DNA of 64,000 nt from Pseudomonas indica NBRC 103045 (GTDB lineage: Bacteria > Pseudomonadota > Gammaproteobacteria > Pseudomonadales > Pseudomonadaceae): assembly GCF_002091635.1 (NCBI RefSeq), contig NZ_BDAC01000004.1, positions 124,001 through 188,000 of the forward strand, read 5' to 3'. Shown in pieces: positions 45,348 through 54,136 of the stretch. The number at the start of each line of letters is the position of its first letter. Position 1 is the first letter of the stretch. The notes under the pieces are model-generated. The model was given only the letters and a program-made list of their open reading frames with translations, ran no database searches and was not told the origin of the DNA. A program made the translations under genes and the position numbers.

Positions 45348-46475
45348 TTAGATCACGATGAGGTCGGCCTGGAGGGCGCCGGCTTGCTTGAGCGCCTCGA
45401 GGATCGCCATCAGGTCGGACGGCGCGGCGCCTACCTGGTTCACGGCGCGGACGATCTCGTCGAGGGTGGTGCCCGGGCCGAACTTGAACATCGGCTTGGC
45501 CTCTTCCTCTGCACTCACGCGCGAACGCGGCACCACCGCCGTCTCGCCGCCGGACAGCGCTTCCGGCTGGCTGACGATGGGGTCTTCGGTGATGGTCACG
45601 GTCAGGCTGCCGTGGGTGACGGCGGCCGGCTGCACGCGCACGTTCTGGCCGATGACGATGGTCCCGGTGCGTGAGTTGATGATGACCTTGGCCACCGCCT
45701 GGCCGGCCTCGATCTCGAGGTTTTCCAGCACCGACAGGTAGTCCACGCGCTGGCTCGGGTCCAGCGGCGCGCTGACGCGCACCGAGCCGCCGTCGAGGGC
45801 CTGGGCCACGCCGGGGCCGAGCAGTTCGTTGAGCTTGTCGACGATGTTCTTCGCGGTGGTGAAGTCCGGGCGGTTGAGGTTCAGGGTCAGGTAGTTGCCC
45901 TGGTCGAAACCGCTCGGCACCGGCCGCTCGACGGTGGCACCGGAAGGAATGCGCCCGGCCGACGGGACGTTGACGGTGATCCGCGAGCCGTCGGCGCCCG
46001 AGGCATCGAAGCCGCCCACCACCAGGTTGCCCTGGGCGATGGCGTAGACGTTGCCGTCGATCCCCTTCAGCGGGGTCATCAGCAGGCTGCCGCCGCGCAG
46101 GCTCTTGGCGTTGCCGATGGAGGAAATGGTCACGTCGATGGTCTGGCCCGGCTTGGCGAACGGCGGCAGCTCGGCGTGCACGGACACCGCCGCGACGTTC
46201 TTCAACTGCACGTTGCCGGAACCGGCCGGCACCTTGATGCCGAACTGCGCCAGCATGTTGTTGAAGGTTTGCAGGGTGAACGGGGTCTGCGTGGTCTGGT
46301 CGCCGCTGCCGTTGAGGCCGACCACCAGGCCGTAGCCGATCAACTGGTTGGAGCGCACGCCCTGGATGCTCGCCAGGTCCTTCAGGCGCTCGGCCTGGGC
46401 CGGAACGGCGAAGGCCAGCGCCAGCAGCGCGGCGAAGGCCGCCACCGATTTCAGCAGGAGAGAAAATCCGGGCAT
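45348..46475 (-). CDS. flgI: Flagellar P-ring protein FlgI
   Basis: A 375-residue periplasmic protein with a signal peptide ([17 protein letters not shown], cleavage about after PAQA). Conserved FlgI segments include [25 protein letters not shown] and [11 protein letters not shown]. It builds the P ring around the rod. The start at MPGFSLL is chosen because AGGAG lies 7 bases upstream; the ATG two codons earlier is almost on top of that site. Two cysteines typical of some FlgI proteins are absent. Confidence 0.96.
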   Translation of the reverse strand: MPGFSLLLKSVAAFAALLALAFAVPAQAERLKDLASIQGVRSNQLIGYGLVVGLNGSGDQTTQTPFTLQTFNNMLAQFGIKVPAGSGNVQLKNVAAVSVHAELPPFAKPGQTIDVTISSIGNAKSLRGGSLLMTPLKGIDGNVYAIAQGNLVVGGFDASGADGSRITVNVPSAGRIPSGATVERPVPSGFDQGNYLTLNLNRPDFTTAKNIVDKLNELLGPGVAQALDGGSVRVSAPLDPSQRVDYLSVLENLEIEAGQAVAKVIINSRTGTIVIGQNVRVQPAAVTHGSLTVTITEDPIVSQPEALSGGETAVVPRSRVSAEEEAKPMFKFGPGTTLDEIVRAVNQVGAAPSDLMAILEALKQAGALQADLIVI

Positions 46476-46489
46476 TGTCATACTCCTGC

Positions 46490-47182
46490 TCAGAACGGCC
46501 ACATCGGGCTCATGAAGAAGCGGTCCAGCCAGCCGGGCTGACTGGCGTCGGCGAAGGCGCCGGTACCGGAATAGGTGATGCGCGCGTCGGCGATGCGGGT
46601 CGACGGCACGGTGTTGTCGGTGCCGATGTCGTCGGCACGGACCAGGCCGGCGATGCGCACCAGCTCGTCGCCGGTGTTCAGGGTCATCCACTTCTCGCCG
46701 CGCACGGAGAGAATGCCGTTGGGCAGCACTTCGGCCACGGTAACGGTGATCGAACCCTGCAGGCTGTTGCTCTGCGCAGCCTGGCCGGAGCCATCGGTCT
46801 CGCGGGAGGCGTCGTATTCGGCGCCGAGGTTCATCGAGTTGCCGGTCAGCGGGTTGGCCATGGACACCGCGCCGCCGAGCAGCGAGGTCAGGCCGATGTT
46901 CGCGCTGCTGTCCTTCTGCAGCTTGGAGTTGGCGTTCTTGCTGGCCTGGGTCCGCTCGTTGAGGGTGATGGTGATGATGTCGCCCACCCGGTAAGCCTTG
47001 CGGTCGTCGTAGAGGTTGGTCTCGAAACCGGCCTGGTAGATGGCCCCGTTGTTCTGCGCAGCCGGCAGCGGCGTGCGCGGCAGCACCGGCGCGTAATAGG
47101 GGTCATTCGGCTTCGGCGGCGGCGACATGCAGCCGGTCAAGGCGGCACCGAGCAGCGGAAGGAGAATAATCAGCCGGTTCAT
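46490..47182 (-). CDS. flgH: Flagellar L-ring lipoprotein FlgH
   Basis: A 230-residue lipoprotein: signal region ending in lipobox ALTGC (Cys 17 or so), then the FlgH core with [32 protein letters not shown] and the [12 protein letters not shown] strand. It forms the outer-membrane L ring. The start at MNRLIILL is chosen; upstream in-frame ATGs would put a basic extension before the signal. A 96-base gap with a small hairpin separates it from flgG. Confidence 0.95.
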   Translation of the reverse strand: MNRLIILLPLLGAALTGCMSPPPKPNDPYYAPVLPRTPLPAAQNNGAIYQAGFETNLYDDRKAYRVGDIITITLNERTQASKNANSKLQKDSSANIGLTSLLGGAVSMANPLTGNSMNLGAEYDASRETDGSGQAAQSNSLQGSITVTVAEVLPNGILSVRGEKWMTLNTGDELVRIAGLVRADDIGTDNTVPSTRIADARITYSGTGAFADASQPGWLDRFFMSPMWPF

Positions 47183-47254
47183 CACCACGTACCTCACGGT
47201 GTTGCGTTGCATAAAGCGGGTAACCCGCCGAAATCCGATGGCCTTGTCAGGCCG

Positions 47255-47271
47255 GCCGGGCTTCACCCGGC
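47255..47271 (-). other. Hairpin between flgG and flgH
   Basis: GCCGGG pairs with CCCGGC across a 5-base loop, just after the flgG stop. It lacks a T-run, so it could be an RNA-processing or attenuating hairpin that lowers expression of the ring genes relative to flgFG. Confidence 0.35.
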
Positions 47272-47278
47272 AAAGGCG

Positions 47279-48064
47279 TTACAGGTTCTGCGAGACGAAG
47301 CCCAGCATCTGGTCGGCGGTGGAGATGACCTTGGAGTTCATCTCGTAGGCGCGCTGGGTGGTGATCATGTTCACCAGCTCCTCGACCACGCTGACGTTGG
47401 AGTTTTCCAGGGTGTTCTGCAGAGTGGTACCGAGGCCGTTGAGGCCCGGGGTACCGACCTGCGGCGCGCCGCTGGAGGCGGTCTCCAGGAACAGGTTGTT
47501 GCCGATCGCTTCCAGGCCCGCCGGGTTGATGAAGTCGGCGACCTGGATGTTGCCGAGAATCTGCGGCTGCGGGTTGCCGGTGGTGGTCACCGAGACGGTT
47601 CCGTCCTCGCCGACAGTGAAGGTCTTCACTTCGTTCGGCAGGACGATGGCCGGCTCCAGGGCGAACCCCTGGGAGGTGACGATCTGCCCGTCTGAGTTCA
47701 GGTGGAAGCTGCCGTCGCGGGTATAGGACACGGTGCCGTCCGGCATCAGGACCTGGAAGAAGCCGCGGCCGTTGATGGCCATGTCCAGCGGCTGCTCGGT
47801 GGTCTGCAGGCTGCCGGCGGTGAAGATCTTCTGGGTGCCGACGATGCGCACACCGGTACCCAACTGCAGGCCGGAGGGCAACTGGCTGTCCTGGCTGGAC
47901 TGACCGCCCGGCTGGCGGCGGATCTGGTACAGCAGGTCCTCGAACTCGGCGCGGTCGCGCTTGAAGCCGGTGGTCGAGACGTTGGCCAGGTTGTTGGAAA
48001 TGGTGGTCAGGTTCATGTCCTGGGCGGACAGACCGGTCTTGCTGACCCACAGTGCCGGAAGCAT
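47279..48064 (-). CDS. flgG: Flagellar distal rod protein FlgG
   Basis: A 261-residue axial protein, nearly the same length as P. aeruginosa FlgG. The N-terminal motif SAQDMNLTTISNNLANVSTTGFK and the C-terminal ENSNVSVVEELVNMITTQRAYEMNSKVI are diagnostic in pieces. It forms the distal rod that carries torque to the hook. The start at MLPALWV is selected by GGAG 7 bases upstream; the ATG two codons earlier is rejected. Confidence 0.97.
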   Translation of the reverse strand: MLPALWVSKTGLSAQDMNLTTISNNLANVSTTGFKRDRAEFEDLLYQIRRQPGGQSSQDSQLPSGLQLGTGVRIVGTQKIFTAGSLQTTEQPLDMAINGRGFFQVLMPDGTVSYTRDGSFHLNSDGQIVTSQGFALEPAIVLPNEVKTFTVGEDGTVSVTTTGNPQPQILGNIQVADFINPAGLEAIGNNLFLETASSGAPQVGTPGLNGLGTTLQNTLENSNVSVVEELVNMITTQRAYEMNSKVISTADQMLGFVSQNL

Positions 48065-48110
48065 CGTCATTCTCCTCGGGCGCCGGAAACACGGCGCCTC
48101 GTGCTAGTCA

Positions 48111-48851
48111 TCAGCTGATTTGCAAAACACGCGCCATGGCCGAGGAGTTGTCTTCGGCGGTACGCATCATCTTCACTTGCAGTTCGAATTGGCGGGACAG
48201 CGACAGGATCGCGGTCATCTCCTCGACGGCATTCACGTTGCTCGCCTCGAGGAAGCCGGAGGTCACCCGCACGTTGGCGTCGGCCTCCGCGGGCTGGCCG
48301 CCCTTGACCCGGATCAGGCCGTCGGTGCCCTTCTCCATCTGCTTGAGATCGGGATTGACCAGCTTCAGGCGGTCCACCTCGGCCATCACGTTCGGCGCTT
48401 CGCCGAGGGCACGGATGCTGATGGTGCCGTCCTGGCCGATCTCCACCTTCTGCTCCGGCGGCACGGCAATCGGCCCGGCATTGCCCATCACCGGCAAACC
48501 GTTGCCGGTGCGCAGCATGCCGAGGGCATCGATGCGCAGGCTGGCGGTACGCACATAGGCTTCGCCGCCGTCCGGCGCCTGTACCGCGAGCCAGCCTTCA
48601 CCGCTGACCGCCACGTCGAGGTCGCGGCCGGTTTCCTGCAGGGTGCCGGGGGTGAAATCGGTTCCCGGCCGCTCGCTCATGGCGTACACGCGGGATGGAT
48701 AGCTCTCGCCGAACACCGGCATCGAACGCGCCTGCTCGAAGTCGCGGCGGAATCCGTTGGTGGAAATGTTCGCCAGGTTGTTGGCGTGGGCCCGTTGGGC
48801 CAGGGTGTTCTGGCTGGCTCCGGTCATGGAGACGTACAGCATCTTGTCCAT
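48111..48851 (-). CDS. flgF: Flagellar proximal rod protein FlgF
   Basis: A 246-residue axial protein. The N-terminus MDKMLYVSMTGASQN with HANNLANISTNGFRRDF and the C-terminal SNVNAVEEMTAILSLSRQFE fit FlgF. CGGAG lies 8 bases before the ATG, so the 27-residue upstream extension is rejected. It is the first gene of the flgFGHIJKL operon, headed by a sigma-54 promoter about 55 bases upstream. Confidence 0.96.
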   Translation of the reverse strand: MDKMLYVSMTGASQNTLAQRAHANNLANISTNGFRRDFEQARSMPVFGESYPSRVYAMSERPGTDFTPGTLQETGRDLDVAVSGEGWLAVQAPDGGEAYVRTASLRIDALGMLRTGNGLPVMGNAGPIAVPPEQKVEIGQDGTISIRALGEAPNVMAEVDRLKLVNPDLKQMEKGTDGLIRVKGGQPAEADANVRVTSGFLEASNVNAVEEMTAILSLSRQFELQVKMMRTAEDNSSAMARVLQIS

Positions 48852-48903
48852 GGCAATCGCTCCGAGGGCTTTTTGACGCCCAACGTTTGGTTGCCATGGA
48901 CAG

Positions 48904-48919
48904 AGCAAGCGCCGTGCCA
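48904..48919 (-). promoter_or_regulatory. Sigma-54 promoter of flgF
   Basis: On the minus strand TGGCACGGCGCTTGCT matches the -24/-12 consensus (GG, 10 bases, GC). The expected start near 48893 gives a leader of about 42 bases to flgF. Class III flagellar operons in P. aeruginosa use sigma-54 with FleR. Confidence 0.93.
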
Positions 48920-48949
48920 ATACCGAAATCAATCAACAAGTGATTGATA

Positions 48950-48993
48950 ACAAAAGAAAAACAAAAAGAAGAAGGCCCCTGGCGAGGCCCTTT
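48950..48993 (-). terminator. Intrinsic terminator of flgBCDE
   Basis: Downstream of flgE on the minus strand a GC-rich hairpin (AAAGGGCC with GGGGCCTT) is followed by a long pyrimidine tract with several T-runs. It lies just before the flgF promoter, separating the two operons. A second strong hairpin without T-run lies closer to the flgE stop (49038-49069). Confidence 0.88.
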
Positions 48994-49077
48994 GAAAGGA
49001 GAGACGGCGGAGAACTGCCGCTTGCGGCAAAGGCGTTGCCGCCGGGTGCCATGCTGGCACTCCGGCGGCCCGGATCA

Positions 49078-50385
49078 TCAACGCAGGTTGATGATGGTCT
49101 GGGTGATGGCGCTCTCGGTTTCGATGGTCTTGGCGTTGGCCTGGTAGTTGCGCTGGGCGACGATCAGGTTCACCAACTGGTCCGACAGCTCGACGTTGGA
49201 GTCTTCCAGCGCACCGGCCTGCAAGGCGCCCATGGTGCCGGAGCGCGGCGTGCCGATGACCGGCTCGCCGGACTGGAACGACTGCACCCAGGATGTCTTG
49301 CCCACCGGGGTCAGGCCCTGGACGTTGGCGAAGTTGGCCAGGACGATCTGCCCCTGCACCTTGGACTGGCCGTTGGTGTAACGGGCGAAGACCACGCCGG
49401 TGTCGTCGATTTCCAGGCCGGACAACTGGCCGGTGGTGTAGCCGTCCTGGCTGATGCTGCTGACCGCGAACGCACTGGCGAACTGGGTCGACTGGCGCAT
49501 GTCCAGGCTGATCCCGCCGGCGTTGGCGGTGGCACCGTTGGCGCTCCAGACCGGCGGCGTCGCGCCGTTGGAAACGGCCGGCACCCAGTTGGTCAGGCTC
49601 AGCGTGCCGTCGGCATTCACCGTGAAATCGGTGGAACTCAGCGCGGTCAGGTCGAGCTGGCCGGCGGAGTTGAAGGTCAGGTCCACCGCGTAGGGCGTGG
49701 TGGAGGTCGGGTCGTTCGGATTGCGCCCGTCGATCAGCGTATTCATCGACCAGGTGTTGGCGCCGGTCTTGACGAAGTACTGGGTGAGCACGTGGGCGTT
49801 GCCCTGCGAGTCGTAGATATTCACCGAGGTCGACGAGTTGTAGGTGGTCGGGTCCGCCGGGTCGAACGGCGTGGTGGTCGGCACCGTGTTGGTGGAGTTC
49901 AGGTTGTAGGTCTGGGCGATCTGGGTGGTGGCCTTGGGCGCCTGGCTGCTGGTCTCGATGCGCAGGTCGCTGACCACGCCATTCTGCAGGTTGCCGTTGG
50001 CATCCACCGCATAGCCCTGCAGGCGGTAGCCGAAGTTGTTGACCACGTAACCTTCGCGGTCGGTTCCGAAGTAACCGGCGCGGGTATAGCTGACGTCGCC
50101 GTTGTTGCTGGTGACGAAGAAGCCGTTGCCGTTGATCGCCAGGTCCAGGGCGTTCTGGGTGTAGTTGATGTTGCCCTGGTTGAACAGTTGCGACACGTTG
50201 GACAGCAGCACGCCGCTGCCCTGCGGGTTGGAACCGGTCCCCAGCACCGACGCGGCATACACGTCGGAAAACTCGGCACGGGACTGCTTGAAGCCGGCGG
50301 TGCCCGCGTTGGAAATGTTGTTGCCGGTGACGTTAAGGTCACTGCTCGCCGCGCGCAGACCGCTCAGGCCGATGTTGAACGCCAT
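49078..50385 (-). CDS. flgE: Flagellar hook protein FlgE
   Basis: A 435-residue hook protein. N-terminal MAFNIGLSGLRAASSDLNV and TGNNISNAGTAGFKQSRAEF, a variable central region, and C-terminal EDSNVELSDQLVNLIVAQRNYQ are the expected parts. The length is near but below P. aeruginosa FlgE, differing in the surface domain. AGGAG precedes the ATG. It is the last gene of flgBCDE, followed by hairpins and a terminator. Confidence 0.96.
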   Translation of the reverse strand: MAFNIGLSGLRAASSDLNVTGNNISNAGTAGFKQSRAEFSDVYAASVLGTGSNPQGSGVLLSNVSQLFNQGNINYTQNALDLAINGNGFFVTSNNGDVSYTRAGYFGTDREGYVVNNFGYRLQGYAVDANGNLQNGVVSDLRIETSSQAPKATTQIAQTYNLNSTNTVPTTTPFDPADPTTYNSSTSVNIYDSQGNAHVLTQYFVKTGANTWSMNTLIDGRNPNDPTSTTPYAVDLTFNSAGQLDLTALSSTDFTVNADGTLSLTNWVPAVSNGATPPVWSANGATANAGGISLDMRQSTQFASAFAVSSISQDGYTTGQLSGLEIDDTGVVFARYTNGQSKVQGQIVLANFANVQGLTPVGKTSWVQSFQSGEPVIGTPRSGTMGALQAGALEDSNVELSDQLVNLIVAQRNYQANAKTIETESAITQTIINLR

Positions 50386-50415
50386 GGAATGTCTCCTTGC
50401 CGGTACTGCCGGCGA

Positions 50416-51099
50416 TTACTGACCGATGACCTGTACTTGGGAAAGTGCGACGCTGCCGAGCCCGGCGAGGTTGAGCATCAGCTCGCCGCCGTTCTGGCCC
50501 AGGGTGACGCTGTCGACGTTGGCCGGCAGCATGGTGTAGAGCCCCTTGGTCTCGTTGCCATACATCGCCTGCGCTTCGAACTTGTAGGTGCCGGGCGGCA
50601 TCAGCTCGCCGCTGCTGTTCTTGCCGTCCCACATGAAGCTGACGTTGCCGGCGGCCTGCTCGCCGAGGTTGACCCGGTTCACCAGGGCGCCGCTGCTGTC
50701 GTAGACGTTGACGAACACGTTGCTGCTGCTCGTCGGCAGCACCAGGCTGGCCTTGAAGGTCTCGCTGGTGTCCACCACCGCTTTCTCGGTGGGCACGATC
50801 ACCTTGCGACCAACCAGCGAGGACGCCTGCAGCGCCTGGGACGACTGGTAGCCGGAGAGGATCGACTCCATGCTGGTATTGAGTTTCTCCACCCCTTCCA
50901 CGGTGCTGAACTGCGCCAGCTGGGCGATGAATTCGCCGTTTTCCTGGGGTTCGAGCGGGTTCTGGTTGTTCAACTGGGCCACCAACAGGTTGAGGAATTC
51001 GTTCTTGCCGAGTTCCTTGCTGGACGAGGTGTCGTTCTGGATCTGGTACTTGTCCAGAACCGAACTGGTCGCGCCGAGGCTGCTGCTTTCGATGCTCAT
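50416..51099 (-). CDS. flgD: Flagellar hook-cap protein FlgD
   Basis: A 227-residue hook-assembly scaffold. The N-terminal ELGKNEFLNLLVAQLNNQNPLEP is diagnostic, followed by FlgD beta domains with WDGKNSSGELMPPGTYKFE. It caps the growing hook and is lost on completion. Spacing to flgE is 30 bases and to flgC 20 bases, within one operon. Confidence 0.96.
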   Translation of the reverse strand: MSIESSSLGATSSVLDKYQIQNDTSSSKELGKNEFLNLLVAQLNNQNPLEPQENGEFIAQLAQFSTVEGVEKLNTSMESILSGYQSSQALQASSLVGRKVIVPTEKAVVDTSETFKASLVLPTSSSNVFVNVYDSSGALVNRVNLGEQAAGNVSFMWDGKNSSGELMPPGTYKFEAQAMYGNETKGLYTMLPANVDSVTLGQNGGELMLNLAGLGSVALSQVQVIGQ

Positions 51100-51119
51100 C
51101 GTTTATCCCTCTCCGGCGC

Positions 51120-51569
51120 TCACTGACCCAGGGTCAGCACGCGCTGCATCATCTGCTTGGCGGTGTTCATCATTTCGACGTTGGTCTGGAAGGCACGGCT
51201 GGCGGAAATCATGTCCGCCATTTCCTCGACCACGTTGACGTTCGGGTAGTACACGTAGCCGTTGGCGTCGGCGGCCGGATGGTTCGGCTCGTAGCGCGGC
51301 GTGAGGCTGCTCTGGTCCTCGATCACGCCGAGCACCTGAACGCCGGCGCCGGACTGGTCCTGGTCGGCGAACAGCGAACCGCGATCACCACCCTCGGCGG
51401 CCTGCTGCTGGAACACGGTGGCAAACACCGGATGGCGGGCGCGGTAGGTCTGGTCGATGCTGGACGACACCGTCTCGGCGTTGGCGATGTTGCTGGAAAT
51501 GGTGTTCAGGCGAGTGCTCTGGGCGCTCATGCCGGTACCGGCGATATGGAAAACACTGCTGAGTGACAT
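51120..51569 (-). CDS. flgC: Flagellar proximal rod protein FlgC
   Basis: A 149-residue rod protein. MSLSSVFHIAGTGMSAQS and ISSNIANAETVSSS near the start and VNVVEEMADMISASRAFQTNVE near the end identify FlgC. The ATG at MSLSSV is chosen since homologues begin there and GGAG lies 9 bases upstream; the ATG six codons earlier overlaps the flgB end less naturally. Confidence 0.97.
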   Translation of the reverse strand: MSLSSVFHIAGTGMSAQSTRLNTISSNIANAETVSSSIDQTYRARHPVFATVFQQQAAEGGDRGSLFADQDQSGAGVQVLGVIEDQSSLTPRYEPNHPAADANGYVYYPNVNVVEEMADMISASRAFQTNVEMMNTAKQMMQRVLTLGQ

Positions 51570-51583
51570 GGCATGAATCTCCG

Positions 51584-51991
51584 TCATTCACCGCGAAGGG
51601 CGCTCATCAGCCCTTTGAACTTGCTGTTGAGAAAGGTGAAGCTGGCCTGGAACTGCACGGAGTTTTCCGCGTAGTTGGATTGTTCGAGCTGAAGGTCGAC
51701 GGTGTTCTGGTCGATCGACGGCTGGGTCGGAATGCGATAGCGCAACGCCGGATCGCCCATGGGCACGCCTTCTGCAGCGATGTGCTGACTGTTGGTCCGG
51801 CTCAACCCGAGTGAGCCACCCTTGGCCTTGGCATTCTGCTCGGCGAGCACCGAGGCGAAGTCCAGGTCGCGCGCCTTGTAGTTCGGCGTATCGGCGTTGG
51901 CGATGTTGTTGGCCAGCACCTCGGCACGCTGCGAGCGGAAGCCGAGCGCTTTTTCATGGATGCCGAGGGCGTTGTCGAAGCTGATGCTCAT
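51584..51991 (-). CDS. flgB: Flagellar proximal rod protein FlgB
   Basis: A 135-residue rod protein, first gene of flgBCDE. MSISFDNALGIHEKALGFR, NNIANADTPNYKARDLDF and the C-terminal YAENSVQFQASFTFLNSKFKG match FlgB. A near-perfect sigma-54 promoter lies about 50 bases upstream. It is 15 bases from flgC. Confidence 0.97.
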   Translation of the reverse strand: MSISFDNALGIHEKALGFRSQRAEVLANNIANADTPNYKARDLDFASVLAEQNAKAKGGSLGLSRTNSQHIAAEGVPMGDPALRYRIPTQPSIDQNTVDLQLEQSNYAENSVQFQASFTFLNSKFKGLMSALRGE

Positions 51992-52040
51992 GGTCGGGAA
52001 CCTTGCCGGTGGGCGTCGTGGTTTTTCCTCGCCAACGAAT

Positions 52041-52057
52041 TAGCAAGGCCCGTGCCA
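52041..52057 (-). promoter_or_regulatory. Sigma-54 promoter of flgB
   Basis: On the minus strand TGGCACGGGCCTTGCTA is a consensus -24/-12 element. The expected start near 52031 gives a leader of about 40 bases. It is nearly identical in core to the elements before flgF and flgA. Confidence 0.95.
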
Positions 52058-52117
52058 TTTTTGTTTTTCTTTTAAAATCAGTGAATTAGACACTTATGGA
52101 AGTGGCTTGCCGGCAAA

Positions 52118-52180
52118 AGCGGCAAGGGCTTTCCGCTGTGGGAAGGGGGAGCGGCAAGGGGGTTTGCCGCTTTTGCCGCT
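52118..52180. repeat. Clustered AGCGGCAA repeats forming hairpins after cheR
   Basis: AGCGGCAAGGG occurs twice directly (52118 and 52150) and TTGCCGCT twice in the inverse sense (52064-type units at 52164 and 52173), so alternative hairpins can form; the tightest pairs 52150-52157 with 52164-52171. It lies between cheR and the flgB promoter and may end the cheVR transcript, though no T-run follows on the minus strand. Confidence 0.5.
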
Positions 52181-52206
52181 GGATGGGGAGGGGTGTTGAT
52201 CTGTAG

Positions 52207-52224
52207 GGGCGAATTCATTCGCCC
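52207..52224. repeat. REP-like hairpin with GGGCGAAT core
   Basis: GGGCGAAT-TC-ATTCGCCC is a perfect 8-bp stem with 2-base loop, preceded by TGTAG. The same core occurs at 27612-27631. It lies 32 bases after the cheR stop. I recognise it as a dispersed Pseudomonas extragenic palindrome type. Confidence 0.72.
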
Positions 52225-52256
52225 AACGATCCTCCGGGTCCGCCTCCCGGTCTTGC

Positions 52257-53084
52257 TCACTTCACCTTGTAGATGATCCCCGGACTGCACTGGACCATCT
52301 GATACAGCTCCGGCAAGCCGTTGAGCGCCTCGGAAGCGCCGAGGAACAAGTAGCCGCCGGGCTTCAGGGTCGCGTGGATGCGGGTGAGGATGTCCTTCTT
52401 CACCTCGGCGGAGAAGTAGATCAGTACGTTGCGGCAGAACACGATGTCGAACTTGCCGAGGCTGGCATAGCTGTCCAGCAGGTTCAGCGCGCGGAACTCG
52501 ACGCGGCTTTTGATCGGCGCCTTGACCGCCCAGCGGCCCGGCCCTTTCGGATCGAAATAACGCTGCAGGCGCTCCTGCGACAGACCGCGGCCCATCGCCA
52601 GGCTGTCGTATTCGCCGGCCTTGCAGGCATTGAGCATGGAGCCGGACAGGTCGGTGGCGACGATCTGTATACCGGCCCTGAGCTGGCCGAGGTTGCTCCG
52701 CTCGAACTCGTCGATGGCCATGGACAACGAATAGGGCTCCTGCCCCGACGAGCAGGCCGCCGACCAGATGCGCAAGCGCTGGCCGGGGCTGGCCTTGATC
52801 ATTTCGGGCAGCACGCGGCTCTTGAGCACTTCGAACGGATAGGTATCGCGAAACCAGAGGGTCTCGTTGGTGGTCATGGCGTCCACCACCTGCTCGCGCA
52901 GTCCTCCGCGCGGCTGCCCCTGGACCCGCTGCACCAGTTCGCCCAGCGTCTTGATGCCGTGCTGCTCCATCAGCTTGTTGAGGCGGCTGGAAACCAGGTA
53001 CTGCTTGTTGCTCCCCAGCAGAATGCCGCAACTCTTTTCCAGAAACGTCCGGAACTGCTCGAAATCCAAATTACCTGAAGACAC
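52257..53084 (-). CDS. cheR: Chemotaxis receptor methyltransferase CheR
   Basis: A 275-residue SAM-dependent methyltransferase that methylates glutamates on chemoreceptors. The N-terminal helical domain (LEKSCGILLGSNKQYLVSSRL) and the catalytic domain (TTNETLWFRD, WSAACSSGQEPYSLSM, VATDLSGSML, DIVFCRNVLIYFS) are intact. A GTG start giving (M)SSGNLDFEQF is preferred: GAGG lies 8 bases upstream and homologues begin at this point. An in-frame ATG seven codons earlier is the alternative. It follows cheV by about 45 bases. Confidence 0.94.
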   Translation of the reverse strand: MSSGNLDFEQFRTFLEKSCGILLGSNKQYLVSSRLNKLMEQHGIKTLGELVQRVQGQPRGGLREQVVDAMTTNETLWFRDTYPFEVLKSRVLPEMIKASPGQRLRIWSAACSSGQEPYSLSMAIDEFERSNLGQLRAGIQIVATDLSGSMLNACKAGEYDSLAMGRGLSQERLQRYFDPKGPGRWAVKAPIKSRVEFRALNLLDSYASLGKFDIVFCRNVLIYFSAEVKKDILTRIHATLKPGGYLFLGASEALNGLPELYQMVQCSPGIIYKVK

Positions 53085-53128
53085 TAATGCCGCCTCGCCG
53101 ACCATAGAAACGCTGAAGGCCGAAGCCT

Positions 53129-54061
53129 TCAGCCCTCTTCCGTTGATTTGATGCGTTCGATCACCCGCGCGGCCAGATCGTCCGGACGGAACTTGGCGAG
53201 GAAGTCATCCGCGCCGACCTTCTTCACCATCGCCTGGTTGAACACACCCGACAGCGAAGTATGCAGGAGGATATGCAGTTTCTGCATGCGCGGATCGCCA
53301 CGAACCTCGGCCGTGAGGGTGTAGCCATCCATCTCCGGCATCTCGATGTCGGAGATCATCATCAGCAACTCCTGCTCCGGATGACGCCCCTCCTCCACCA
53401 TCTTGCGCAGGTAATCCAGCGCTTCGCGGCCGTCGTTCAAGGCGACCACTTCCACCCCTACCGTCTGCAGGCAGCGCGACACCTGCTTGCGTGCCACGGA
53501 GGAGTCGTCAACGATCAGCACGCGCTTGGACACCGCCTTGCTCTGGGTCTCGACATCGATGACACCCTCGGAGATGGCTTCCGACATCGGCGCCACCTCG
53601 GCGAGGATCTTCTCCACGTCGATGATCTCCACCAGCTGCTTGTCCACCCGCGTCACCGCCGTCAGGTAGTGCTCGCGACCGGTCCCCTTGGGTGGCGGAT
53701 GGATCTCCTCCCAATTCATGTTGACGATGCGCTCGACCGACCGCACCAGGAATCCCTGCACCTTGGTGTTGTATTCGGTGATGATGACGAAGCTGTTCTT
53801 CAGATCGTCGAGACCCGACCGGCCCGTGGCCATGGACAGGTCAAGAATGGGAATGGTACCCCCACGGATATTGGCAACCCCGCGCACCACCGGACTGGCC
53901 TTGGGCATGATGGTGAGACGGGGGCATTGCAGCACCTCCTTCACCTTGAACACGTTGATCCCATAGAGCTGCTTGCCGTCCAGACGGAACAACAGCAGTT
54001 CGAGGCGGTTCTGCCCCACCAGTTGAGTACGCTGGTTAACCGAATCCAACACACCGGCCAT
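53129..54061 (-). CDS. cheV: Chemotaxis coupling protein/response regulator CheV
   Basis: A 310-residue protein joining a CheW-like coupling domain (about 15-160; LLLFRLDGKQLYGINVFKVKEV in parts) to a receiver domain (about 185-305; VLIVDDSSVARKQ, phospho-Asp in MMISDIEMPEMDGY, Lys in FLAKF). It links receptors to CheA and is itself phosphorylated, aiding adaptation. AGGAG 7 bases upstream selects MAGVLDS over a longer start. It is divergent from flgA, from which it is separated by 75 bases. Confidence 0.94.
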   Translation of the reverse strand: MAGVLDSVNQRTQLVGQNRLELLLFRLDGKQLYGINVFKVKEVLQCPRLTIMPKASPVVRGVANIRGGTIPILDLSMATGRSGLDDLKNSFVIITEYNTKVQGFLVRSVERIVNMNWEEIHPPPKGTGREHYLTAVTRVDKQLVEIIDVEKILAEVAPMSEAISEGVIDVETQSKAVSKRVLIVDDSSVARKQVSRCLQTVGVEVVALNDGREALDYLRKMVEEGRHPEQELLMMISDIEMPEMDGYTLTAEVRGDPRMQKLHILLHTSLSGVFNQAMVKKVGADDFLAKFRPDDLAARVIERIKSTEEG

Positions 54062-54109
54062 GCCCAGACTCCTCTCGTTCGACCGGGACGCCCTGCTTAG
54101 CGTAGCAGG

Positions 54110-54125
54110 CGGCACGGCCCTTGCT
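54110..54125 (+). promoter_or_regulatory. Sigma-54 promoter of flgA
   Basis: CGGCACGGCCCTTGCT on the plus strand keeps the GG-N10-GC spacing and differs from the TGGCACG-N4-TTGCT consensus at one base. In P. aeruginosa flgA is FleQ/sigma-54-dependent. The expected start falls at about 54136, next to the annotated ATG at 54137. Confidence 0.82.
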
Positions 54126-54136
54126 TTTTACTTGTC

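Noticed and set aside
48940-51126. A 728-codon plus-strand open frame across flgE and flgD
   Set aside because: It runs antisense to well-identified flgE and flgD and has repetitive Val/Gly/Arg/Asp composition without family features.
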